Shown here: positions 12,010 through 22,175 of the stretch, piece by piece
How the letters are laid out: the number at the start of each line of letters is the position of its first letter
Numbering within the stretch: the first letter of the stretch is position 1
Assembly (NCBI GenBank): GCA_009760855.2
Contig: WPIO01000193.1
Coordinates: 1-64,000 of the forward strand
Source: Cristatella mucedo
Lineage: Eukaryota; Bryozoa; Phylactolaemata; Cristatellidae
DNA length: 64,000 nt
Direction of reading: 5' to 3'
The notes under the pieces: model-generated
What the model was told of the DNA's origin: nothing
The model's database searches: none
What the model saw: only the letters and a program-made list of their open reading frames with translations
Position numbers and translations under genes: made by a program

Positions 12010-13656
12010 TCATGCATTATTTTTAATAATCTTTGCCGCGATATTGTTCGAAGGAATTTCGCTCTGAACAAATTTCATTTCTTCGGCCGATTCCTTCCTT
12101 TTCCCGCTGATACGACCCGCAGTGCCGTGGCGGTGCACGATCACCTGAGCGCCGACAAGACAAATGAGGTGCATGATGCAGACAGCCACGAGAGCATGCA
12201 TTAGCGTGTCGGCGCCAAGAACTGGTATAAGCTCCGTTATAACAGTGGGCACCACCAACAGACCAGAGCAGCGGCCGACCATGATGAGGCTGAGCAAGTA
12301 GTTGTTGCTGCTGATGTGCCGTGCTGCCCCCACGCCACGGTCGCTGCATTGATACTCGCGAACGAAAGACCAAGCAGGAATGTAAAAGCCCACAGGATAT
12401 GCTCGCTAGAATCTCCGAAGGCCGCAAGGACTACGGAGCACACTAATGCGCACACGACATCACCCATTAACATTGCGAATGGTGATGCGAACTTTGCAAT
12501 CCATATGCCATTCAGTCGACCGACGCAAACTGCCGCCCAAAAAAGTGAAGTGACGTACACGCCTCGAGACTTGTGAAGGTGAAGGTCACTGAGAACGACG
12601 TAGGTGGTGAGCAGGTTTGAGTAGCTGTCTTGCATTCCAAAGTAAATAAGGCACTGGGTAAGGAGCAGTGCTACGGTTAAAAACAGCGGCGTCGTGCAGT
12701 TAGTAAAAGACAGGGATTCGCTTGGCTTTTCTGCATCAGCCACGTGACTCTTCGTGCGATCTCTGTTCAGATACAAGAGCATGAAACCCATACATGGGAG
12801 AGTCAAGATAAGTCCGATGACAATGTATGCATACAATACATTCGTCTGCGTGTAGAAAGAACTCAGAAACGTGTTGATCTGGAGCTCCACTTCCTCGGGC
12901 GTGAGCTTGACGTGCTTGGTCACATGATCTGGAGCCAGACTAGTATTTCCGGTGACCTGACCAGTTGGCGTGTAGCTCGGCATGGTCGCTCCTACTATAT
13001 TCATCAAGGACTTGTTGGCTGAGACAGCCATCCTAGTAACTTCGGAGTTTTCTATAATTCTTTCACCGCCGTCAACGTGGATTTCCCGAGAAAGAAATGG
13101 GTTGTGCCATGAAAGGTCCTACCACGGATCCGATAGAAACCCCGAGGTAAACTGCTTGCAAGAACATGCCATTGCGCTTGGGTCCACCTAACTTAATGCA
13201 AAGAGCTGTGACACCTGCAAAAGAATCACAATCAACAAGCATGATTATCATTACCTAATCAGCAGTCACAATTTCTGGCAACATGTCCATGCCGGCTGCC
13301 AATGGCGGTGCAAATAAGCAGTAGAAACCCAGCGTTACCTATTCCTACTACGCCTATGGCAAATCCTTGGCCGACGAAGGCCAAGCACATCAATGCAAGG
13401 ATTTGAGTGGTTGGCACCAGTGCTGTGAAAATAGCTTGTATGAGTAGGAGCACACTCATGGACAGCTCATTGTTGAACCTCTTCAGTATGGGCTTCGCAG
13501 CAAACGATCCGGCCATAAATCCAGCTGATTGAGACACGAATATCAAGGCTGAGTCTTCCACGGAGGTAGATGTCAGCTGCCGAAGATCAATCATCGTTGG
13601 GCCCAACGAGTTAAGACAGAGTCCCTGGAAAATAGCTCGGAACATGAGACCATAGG
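12010..13656 (-). CDS. MFS transporter (MFSD4/NaGLT1-like), two exons seen, two frameshifts
   Basis: Multi-pass membrane transporter of the major facilitator superfamily. The upstream exon (13656-13339) starts after a TTAG acceptor, encodes 'GLCLNSLGPTMIDL' and 'SAGFMAGSFAAKPILKRFN', and ends at a G|GTAACG donor. The next exon (13214-12010) follows TTTTGCAG in matching phase and encodes 'FLQAVYLGVSIGSVVGPFMA', a polar loop and further membrane segments such as 'LYAYIVIGLILTLPCMGFML' and 'LIMVGRCSGLLVVP'. The true start is in an exon not identified. The frame changes at a GGG run (13099-13101) and at a CCCCC run (12327-12331). Both are homopolymers, so assembly error or recent decay are both possible. 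Resemblance to MFSD4-type sugar transporters is from the 'LGPTMIDL' motif and layout only; the substrate is unknown. Confidence 0.72.
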
Positions 13657-13699
13657 CTAATTAAGACAACGTGTTGACTGTAAAATTGGAGGTGTGAGG

Positions 13700-14275
13700 A
13701 TTGTATTGTAATGTAATGTATCTCCGTCAGTAACTCCACAAAGTCATAAAGACCATGTGGGTGTTACGCAGGAGAGTTTTGTATAGCGCACTCACAGCCT
13801 AAGCGGCTTTCGGTACGCATTCGGTAGCCAACAGACTTCGTCTCACGCAACAAAGAGAAAGTGGGAAGCATAGCAGAGTCAGGAGAGCAGTTGAGGTAGT
13901 GAGTAGCATAGAAGTAGCAGTTCAGGACCGCTGAAAAAGATGTGCCACAGTCGGCAGTTGGAGAGTAAATGTCGTTGCTTAAGAATTGTGGAAGCGAGTT
14001 CCACAGTCTAGGACCTGCAGAGCTAAAGCTTCTGTCGCCAACTGTCTTTAAGCAGAGGAATGGGACAGCTAATTTATTGTCCACACAGGACCTGAGGGCG
14101 CGAACAGGCTGAAACTGATGCAGCAGTTCAGCTAGGTATGAAGGAGCCAATTCGTGGCGGGCCTTGTGGGTCAGCGTAAGAACTTTGCTCTGTATCCTTT
14201 GCTCAACCGGCAACCATCCTAGCTCTTTCAGCAAAGGTGACACGTGCTCAAACCGCTGGGACTTGAAGACCAATA
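13700..14275 (-). mobile_element. LINE 3' fragment with TAATG tail
   Basis: The minus strand reads the C-terminal part of LINE ORF2: 'HVSPLLKELGWLPVEQRIQ', 'HELAPSYLAELLHQF', 'VGDRSFSSAGPRLWNSLP'. It then reads 'SVGYRMRTESRLGCECAIQN' and a 3' UTR ending in GTAATGTAATG-type repeats. It belongs to the same family as 15310-15960 and 61310-61530. It lies just upstream of the MFS transporter gene, where that gene's first exon would be expected. Confidence 0.8.
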
Positions 14276-14279
14276 ATGT

Positions 14280-15305
14280 CCAGCATATTTTGAGTTGCAG
14301 TCAGAAAATATATAGGCGAGGTTGATGCTTATGAATCATATGTGTCCAACGTAGACACCACAGATTATCCCGTTCATAGCAGTGGTTTTAGTGATTGTTG
14401 TTGTTCGCATGCAGCTGAGGAGCTGCGAGAATCTTGAAGAATACGCTCCAGGTGGCACCGGATGGCACCGGAGGGCCACCGAAGGGCTGCACACCGCCTA
14501 CTTGTGTTTATTAGTGAGCAGCTCTTGTGTGGCTAAATGTTTAGCTGAAGGTTGATAACACCTCTTATTGCAACTCGTGAACTAATATGCACTACCACAA
14601 ACAAAGCTTATTCTACGTCAGTGCATTCTCGCCTCCCGACACCAAGCACCACTAGCGTTTATTCTCCGCTGCAGAATTCTCTTACGAAAATCGCAGCTGT
14701 TGCAAATCTCGTGCACGGCAACCGATACAGCCGAGACTTATTAAAAACCTTTCTGTTTATTCTTCGACCGTGACACGTCAGAAAACGGCGTGCCTATGAA
14801 CATCTAAAGGCTCTTTGCTTACTGCTGATTCCCAATGTGGCCCTACGTACCAAACCACCCCGCTTTGGTTGGCTGGTTGTTTGTAATCTGACTGTTATGC
14901 ATGATCGTTACTGGATGCTTATTATTTTTGCACTACCATCGTTCAAATGCAGTTCTAGATGGGGCGGCTGCTTCTACGGTCCGTGAATTGATGATTTACA
15001 AAAGACGGCAGACCCACAGACCCCATGGCAGTTGAAATCCGCTCGGGCGAAAGCCCTGCATGTTTGCTATTCCCATCACCGTGTGGTCGAAATTTAGGTG
15101 TCGCCTTCGACAGCTGCCGAAACTTTAAAAGCCTCCCGGAGGAATGAGATGGCTTCCGCACGTCACGGTCAATCGCTGTCTAAGATTAGCAACTGCCGTC
15201 CACTGTAACTAGCTCCTTGGCTCGGTCTTAGCTAGACTAGTGGAAACCCCTTTTGGCTGGGCCACCGAAAAAGCCACTCGGCCGCGGCAGCTGGTGATGA
15301 CTATG
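14280..15305. other. No gene seen
   Basis: Short ORFs on both strands have no recognisable domain. No clear repeat was identified. Confidence 0.4.
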
Positions 15306-15309
15306 GATG

Positions 15310-15960
15310 CAAGGCAGGTTTACAAATCCCAGACGTTCAAATATTTGTCTCCTTTGCTGGCAGCATCTCTTTTGGCTGCCGGCTGATCGGCAGATATATT
15401 TCACAGTTCTTTCGCTGACACACAAGGCCCGCAATGGCTTGGCTCCTTCATACCTAGCTGAACTTCGGCACCAGTTTCAGCCTCCTCGTGCCCTCAGAAC
15501 CTGTATGGACAATTTATTAGCTGTTTTATTCCTCCGCTTAAATACTGTCGGCGACCAAAACCTTTCGTTCTGCAGGTTTTAGACTTTGGAACTCACTTCC
15601 AAAATTCTTAAGAAACGACATCTACTCTCCTGCTTCCGACTATGGAATATTTGTTCCGCCGTCCTGAGTTGCTACTTTCACGTGACTCGCTACCTCAGCA
15701 GCACTACCTGAATCAGCAACGCTTCTCACTTTCTCTTTGTTCCGCCGTCCTGAGTTGCTACTTTCACGTGACTCGCTACCTCAGCAGCACTACCTGAATC
15801 AGCAACGCTTCTCACTTTCTCTTTGTTCCGTAAAACAAAGAGTGCCGAAGAGCTACCGAATGCTAACTGAAAGCCGCTCAGGCTCTCAGTGCGATACACA
15901 AAACTCTCATACGGAACACCCGCATAGTCTCTCTCTCTGTGGCTTTGACGAGTTACAGAC
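15310..15960 (+). mobile_element. LINE 3' fragment with internal 86-bp tandem duplication
   Basis: Encodes 'TVLSLTHKARNGLAPSYLAE' and 'FQPPRALRTCMDNLLAVLF', the same C-terminal ORF2 region as 13700-14275, in plus orientation and frameshifted. The segment 15651-15736 is repeated immediately at 15737-15822. Confidence 0.8.
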
Positions 15961-16059
15961 GGGAATGAGCTACGCAGGGCCTCGCGAGGCCCTGCATGCT
16001 CTCCCCCAAGCGCTGCAGTTAATCACCCTAACTTAATTTTTATAAAAACCAGTTATAGC

Positions 16060-17625
16060 TCGGCAGCCCACTTGAACGCTTGTCTTTGGAGTTCTCGCAC
16101 TGCAATGGCAATAAATCCCTAATGATACGTGATGTAATTACTGAGAACTGCTTTGACCTGTTCGCCTTTATCGGAACCTGGCTAAAGTTGATAACAAAAC
16201 CGACCGACACGAAGGCCCCTACGAAGGCGCTCCTTCTTTCATATCCACCAATCAGATCAATCAAAATGTGTCATTTCGCCGCTGTCGCTCGCTTCCTCCT
16301 TCGATTTCAAAAATGTTCGCAGTTCTTTCAAAGCATAATGTTCTTTCGAATCTCTCTGTTTGAGATCATCCGACAACAAGCTGCAAATTGTGGCAGCGAT
16401 CCGTCGCCCCTCAGGTGCCGAGTCCTAAGTTATCTCAGATTTCAGATTATGTGTGCGAGAAATCGATCTTTGCTCGTTATGGATGATTTCGACATCCATT
16501 TTGATTACTTATTTGACGCCTTTTGTGCTGAATTTGTGCACTGACCAATTCGTTTTAACTTGTGTCATGTACATGACCTACTCACATTAAGAGTCAAACA
16601 TTCAAAAGAATGTTCTCCTACAACTGCATGCTATCATCACTTGTCATTACCTAATTCGGCATATCTGACCGCATGTGGGTTTCGCTCATCCTGCAGTGTA
16701 TGCCATTCTCCACGACTTAAGTTACATGCGAATCACGAAACCTCGACACGACGACTGAAATCGATGCTGTCAGTGAGAGATTCTCTTCTTCGCCTTCTGC
16801 TGCTGCTCAATCCCCCTTCCGACTTGTCATCATTAGTGGAATGCTACAACAAGACACTAGCCGATATGTTCGGCAAGTTTGCACCTCTGAATATGCGGAC
16901 GGTGCGTCCTCGCCCAGACGGCCTAGTGTTTACAGCAGACATTAAACTAGCTAGGCATATTAAGCGAAAGCTTGAGAAAGAATGCAAAATATCAGGACCG
17001 ACAGGACATGAATATCGGGACTAGTGTAGATCATAGCAGTTCATCCTACCTAAGGCTAATTCTAGATTTTATTCAGATATCGTTGAATCACAGATGCACA
17101 ATCCAAAAATGTATATGTCTACGATCAATCATCTCGGTATCCGCTTCCAGGTTAGCTCGGTACCTAGTGATTCTTGTTGCGATCTCGCTTGTTTCTTTTC
17201 TTGCTTTTTCAGGAAGACAGAAAGCATCAGAGAGCCCATCCCTTAGGGATAGGCAGCATCTTTTCTGGGCACGTATTCATTCCACGGGGCTCCCCTCCCT
17301 CAATTACGTGCAGCAGCGCCGTTGCTCAATGTTCGCACTCAAGAAGGTCGCGAGGTCACGACCTCATTCGGAAATTCATCTCCCTGCGATTCGTCCTTTA
17401 TGTGCTTGTGCGTGCTGACTGTTGCATGCTGCAACTAACCACACTTGAATGCTGGCCCTGTGCATGTCACCTCTAACCATATTATTCATCTTGTTTATCA
17501 AGCAAGATACCACTCATCGTTTGATCGTTTTTTCTTTGCAGCCAATATTAAGCCCCTAAAAAGAGATCGAGTTCTCTGAGGGCGCTTTATCAAGTGTAGT
17601 AGTATTATTATTGTTATCATTATCT
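16060..17625 (+). mobile_element. Decayed LINE: endonuclease and linker remnants plus 3' tail
   Basis: Frames at 16080-17030 keep traces of an AP-type endonuclease: 'NGNKSLMIRDVITENCFDLF', 'GTWLK', 'LLVMDDFDIHFDYLFD'. The endonuclease-RT linker follows, 'ECYNKTLADMFGKFAPLNMR'. At 17395-17625 the family 3' UTR appears, with AAGCCCCTAAAAAGAGATCG, GAGGGCGCTTTATCAAGTG and a TTATTATTG-type tail. The RT domain between them is missing, so this is either an internal deletion or two fragments. Confidence 0.65.
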
Positions 17626-18470
17626 CCCAATCAAAGAAGACTACAAGTCCTCCAGACTCTATTAACACTGTCGCACTTTCTACGATGCGACCTGCTGCTA
17701 CCTTGCATAACTAACATAATAGATAAGTGCTTAGCCTCAGGCCACGTCCCTACTTATTTATAAAAGGCTGTAGTTAAACCATTAATTAAGGAAGCAACGC
17801 TAGATCAAGAAAACTTAAGCAGCTTCCGCTCAATCTCTCCACTGCCGTTTCCATCAAAGACACGGAAAAGAGTTGTGGCAGACCAGTTGAACTCATATAT
17901 TGAAACGTCAAACCTAGCAAAAAAGTTCCAGTCTTGTGTAAGAGCTAATCACTCCACAGAGTTAGCACTTCTTAGGGTTGATAACGACTTTCTCAGGAAT
18001 GCCAATATAGTTAAAGTCTTTCTTCTTGTTTAGCTTGTTCTTTCGGCAGTGTTTGATGCAATAGATCACCAAGTCCTTCTCGAGCGACTCTCATCCCGCA
18101 TGGGCATCACGGGCCCTGCACTACGATAGTTTAAGTCATATCTTAGGGAGGCGCTCTAGACAATTGAGGACTACTGATGTGAATGGGATAAGGTCATTCA
18201 AGGAGTCACTGAAGTATGGGGTCCCTCAAGGATCTGTGCTCGGTCTGCTCCTCTTCACAGTTGTTTACTCTCTCTGCCTCTTGCCGATGTGATCACCACA
18301 AGCACAATCTAGGCTTTCGCTTCTATGCAGATGACACTCAGGTGTGCCTTGGCTTTGATCCCTTGCCGATGTAATCACCAAGCACAATCTAGGCTTTAGC
18401 TTCTATGCAGATGACACTCAGGTGTGCCTTGGCTCTGATCCCTCCCAATCGTCCAGCTAGACGAACTCTC
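17626..18470 (+). mobile_element. LINE reverse transcriptase fragment, decayed
   Basis: Frames broken by stops still read RT motifs: 'SAVFDAIDHQVLLERLSSRM' and 'GITGPAL', 'KYGVPQGSVLG', and 'FYADDTQVCLG' near 18320-18350, which holds the catalytic DD. A 60-70-bp local duplication around 18300-18430 repeats the YADDTQ block. Probably part of the same or a nested L2/CR1-like insertion as 16060-17625. Confidence 0.75.
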
Positions 18471-19767
18471 TCAACTCCCTTGCTGCATAGCTTCCATCTA
18501 CATAACATAACCACAAGGACGCTGTTGCCTCGGCCTCGAGGTTACGGTCAAGCGATCGCATGTTTGATCAGTTGCAAATTTCCATCGCTAAGTGGTCGCA
18601 CCATGGAGATGGTCACGTGGTCATGCGTTCAGCTTCCTGTCGACCTATTGGTTTCGTACAATGTTATTTGATTTTCTTGGGACACTCCCGATCATTAATC
18701 TTTACTATTCGCTCATCCACCCGTTCGCTAAAATAGGGACCCGGCGCTCATTTGACATTTCGCACCCGAGCACACAGATTGCTCAAGTTTCCTGTCATTA
18801 TTGGAAAGAAGCCCACCATTAGTCGCCGCGATTGCGCTCTAAGGACCGGGAAACTTGACCGAGTAACTCCACTTCCGCCGGTTACTTCCACCCACGCCCA
18901 CGCAAGGTCTTCCTTCTGAGCCTATAGCACAGAAATTCCTTGACCTCAAGGACCTGGCTTGATGAATCGGTGGGCTCATCGTCTACGTATCCTATCGATC
19001 AAGATTCAATTCAAAACTTGGAGTTTAATGCGACCACGTGTCGTTGATCATCAGCTGACTTACCCGCCCAGCAAAGGCTAGTACACACAGAACGATCTCG
19101 GCGATGACTTTGCAGTCCAGCGGGTAAAGGTCGTCCGTTCCCGTGGTCGGGCCTTGAGGTGAGCTGCCGGCATTGCCTTGTTGAGCTTGAAATGTTTCGG
19201 AATCATCTGGAATACTTCTGCCGTTGTATGATTGATACACCTTTTTCCTCTGACTTTCTCGGTCGACAGGGTCATCTTCTTCCGAATAGTAACTGCCGTC
19301 CGTTTGCTCCTATAAATGACAAGTCCTTTTAGCGGCTCCATCTACACATTTTTCGAATGCAGCTTGTCAATTCTATGAGAAATATGTCAGTTGATTCACA
19401 AAAAAACTTTCGGTGTGGCCAATTAGTACTGACTAATAAAGCATTAACAGGAAGCAGAACATTTGCCTCATAACACTTACACATCCGCCGCCTGGCTTCA
19501 AATGTGCCAGTGAACCGTGTAAACATTTTAAAAGCAAAAGAAAATAAAGGCTAGCTGATTTAACACTCATTAATATATCGGACAGAAGAGCGGTTTTGAA
19601 TCAAGGTCGTGAAAGTCGTGCACCTTACCACTCGGCTAAGAGGCAGGTTTTACTACCTATAGGCCCCTGTAGGATTAGTGCGTAAAAACAGTATACCTTT
19701 CTGACGTGGGACATACAATGAAATGTCAGTTCCGGTTCCAACATTCCGGTGGATCCTAACGCCTCGC
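18471..19767. other. No gene seen
   Basis: AT/GC-mixed sequence without a recognisable coding region. About 19580-19640 on the minus strand has a weak tRNA-like stretch (TTGAATCAAGGTCGTGAAAG) that may be a SINE head. Confidence 0.4.
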
Positions 19768-19925
19768 TGCTTTAGCCCAGTGGTTTAGGCGCACGCCCCG
19801 ACCAAGGTCAAGGTGAATGTATTTGACGGTCGAAGTCGTGGGCTAGAGCCCTGCGCGGCATATGTGAAGCACCTGAATAGAGATATCAAGTTCTCTAAGG
19901 GCGCTATACAAATGAAATATGTAAT
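19768..19925 (+). mobile_element. tRNA-derived SINE with LINE-like 3' tail
   Basis: A head with GCTTTAGCCCAGTGGTTTAG (A-box-like) and GTCGTGGGCTAGAGCC (weak B box) is followed by a 3' end GAGATATCAAGTTCTCTAAG and GGCGCTATACAAATG. That 3' end matches the 3' UTR of the local LINEs. SINEs of this type are usually moved by the LINE whose tail they share. Confidence 0.6.
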
Positions 19926-21090
19926 TGTGAAAGGATACATGTATTGCCGAGATTCCTATCGGCCTCCTTTCTTCGCTGCAATATGGTTTGGATATACAAT
20001 TTGACGCCATTCTGAAAATTTGCCCAGCATTCAACAGTAAGTGGCCTGCATCTTAGAGACGGAAAGAGACTGTAAATGGCACTCTTTCATCGAGAGCCCG
20101 CTGCTGCTGTATGCCTGGCGCAAGTGAACGCAATAATCACTTTGCTTGTGACTTGTATCTTGCTTCACGGGGAACGATAAGCAGTACGCCGAGGCGGAAG
20201 CGGAAGTATAATTGAACTTACTACCGCTAGGCGTGCGGACCGTTTGGAAGGTTTGACAGTAGTTTGACAGATGACTTGAAGATGCTGATAGAGTCAGAGG
20301 AGAAAGTAGTCGGATTTAGCACCGGAGTCTGGCCATCTTGTGAGTCCGAGCTCCACGATGGCTCGCTCGAGTCAGTCTGGGAGCGAACCAACAAACCTGC
20401 ACTTGGCGTCACACCCGGGTCATAGGGCAGCATCTTGCAACGGAACGTCGTTCGCTGCCCTAACCTTATTGGCCTGAGCTACTATACGCAGTGTGACGTT
20501 CGCTGCCGCAACTAGCGGTGGAGTATCTGAAGCTGGCTCGTAACAAGAATTTTAGCTCGCAACTCAAAGCAAATTATCGGCCGAGAGACAGCACGTATCT
20601 CGAAACACTCGCATGTCGAAACACTCGTTAGCCGAGGTACCACTGTATTTTAATTTAGAATGATTTGCCTTAGGGCGCTTTAAATCTAGGCAAACGATGA
20701 AGCATTAGACATAACAGTGTGTTGGAAATAACAGGAAGACAACGCAAACCAGGCACTCAGTTTCACCTACTAGATGGTTAGATTGGTGGTTTCCGTAATA
20801 ACGAATTGTGTGCGTAATGCCTGGGTAATGTTTAATATGCATCAAAAGTAATCAAGGCAGCCTGCAGCCGAGCATTCATTCAGGCCCTTTTTTGTACATC
20901 AGGTAATTCCTGAATCCATAGACCACCTGTCACTTCGCTGCTGACTTAGACAAGAAATCATACCATCGAGGTCAGTCGAGGTCTTGAGATTGTCAAATAC
21001 CTCTGATCAGGACTTTGCAATAGGGCAAGTGGGCCACCTTTTTGGAAGTTAATATCGACCAGCTTGCGGCAGAAATAAATAAATAAAAAT
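19926..21090. other. Non-coding; possible DNA-transposon end at 20560-20650
   Basis: No gene seen. The stretch 20560-20650 ends in GTTAGCCGAGGTACCACTGT, which resembles Tc1/mariner-Tigger terminal repeats, and is related to 8935-9030. No transposase frame is present. Confidence 0.4.
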
Positions 21091-21270
21091 AATAAATAAA
21101 TCCTAGCTGATTGAACAGCCTCTTTTTTATAGCGACAGAAGAGCCTTTATGACTATCACCACCGCTTGCAGTGGCGATAAAGAATCGCCCACCGCAGGAA
21201 TTGAACCCGCGAACTCGGGACCGAGGTCGTGAAAGCAACCGCCTTACCTAGTGTGCCATCACGGCTCAAC
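21091..21270 (-). mobile_element. tRNA-derived SINE
   Basis: Reverse copy of the SINE at 47226-47412. The minus strand has GAGCCGTGATGGCACACTAG (A-box region), a B-box region with GGGTTCAATTCCTGCGG, the CGCCACTGCAAGCGGTGGTG hairpin block and an ATTTATTT tail. Confidence 0.85.
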
Positions 21271-21529
21271 AGAAAGCGGGTGTAATTAGTTTTCCACCTT
21301 TTGATTCAGTTACTAAGTGCTGTTCTGGTCGCTTTCTATGTAGTCTCTGCTTGCTTTGCAGCCTCCGATAGAATGAGAGCTCAGTCAATCGTTTTCCTTA
21401 ACCGCTACCGAGTTTTTGGTCTTGATGGCGTCTTACTTCTACATGCGCACTCATCGTTAATATTTCATTAGTTCGACACGTTAATTCCTATTTACATTGC
21501 ATGCGCTTTAGTTTTTGAGTACCACTGGC

Positions 21530-22175
21530 AGTAATGTTACGCCCCTGGATGTCAGCCTATGGCTAAGGCGATCGAACTTCACGACCCGGATCGTGGGTTC
21601 GAGTCCTTGTGACAGCCCTCCGCACGACCCATCGTCGGGCTGGGTAGCGCCACCGAACAACAAGTCTTCTGGCTCCAGCACCGAACACTCTATTCCAAGC
21701 CACGCCGGCCAAGCCCAGTCTCTACACTCTAGACGGCCGCCGGCGTCTAGGGATCTCGTCCTCCCCTCCCTTGTTCTACTCCTTCGGCAACCCTTATATT
21801 CCATGCATGCGTTGTTTTTCGCACAGTCGGGCCATTGTTCGTTCCGAACCCGCCCGACAGCTGGCGGCGGCAGTTTGTGGTAGATGGATGTCCCCACAGA
21901 TGCCGCCAATGCATGGATTTGGGCCGGACTTACTGCATCGTCATCGTCTGCCCCTCGACCGGTCGCGAGCCTGCGGCTACCTAAGCAGTCTGGCCCTCGT
22001 GGGGCCTCCGCTGCCGACTGCTCGCAGGCTGCAAGAGTCATGTCCCCTCACAGGGACTGGGAGAACTGTCGCGCACCGGGACCATCCTTTATTGTTCACT
22101 TCAAGCGGTAGCGATGACCGCTAAGGCTATTCTCCCACTAAATAACCGAGGCTGTTAAATCAGCCATTATTTATT
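21530..22175 (+). mobile_element. Larger SINE-like composite repeat
   Basis: A tRNA-like head (GTCAGCCTATGGCTAAGGCG, then CGTGGGTTCGAGTCCTTGTG) is followed by a GC-rich body. The 3' part, GGTAGCGATGACCGCTAAGG then AGGCTGTTAAATCAGC, resembles the 3' end of the 47226 SINE family. The long ORFs on both strands here (for example 21508-22041) have no known domain and are explained by high GC. Confidence 0.5.

Noticed and set aside
21508-22041. 177-codon minus ORF and overlapping plus ORFs
   Set aside because: They lie over a GC-rich SINE-like repeat with no protein domain; best explained as chance.
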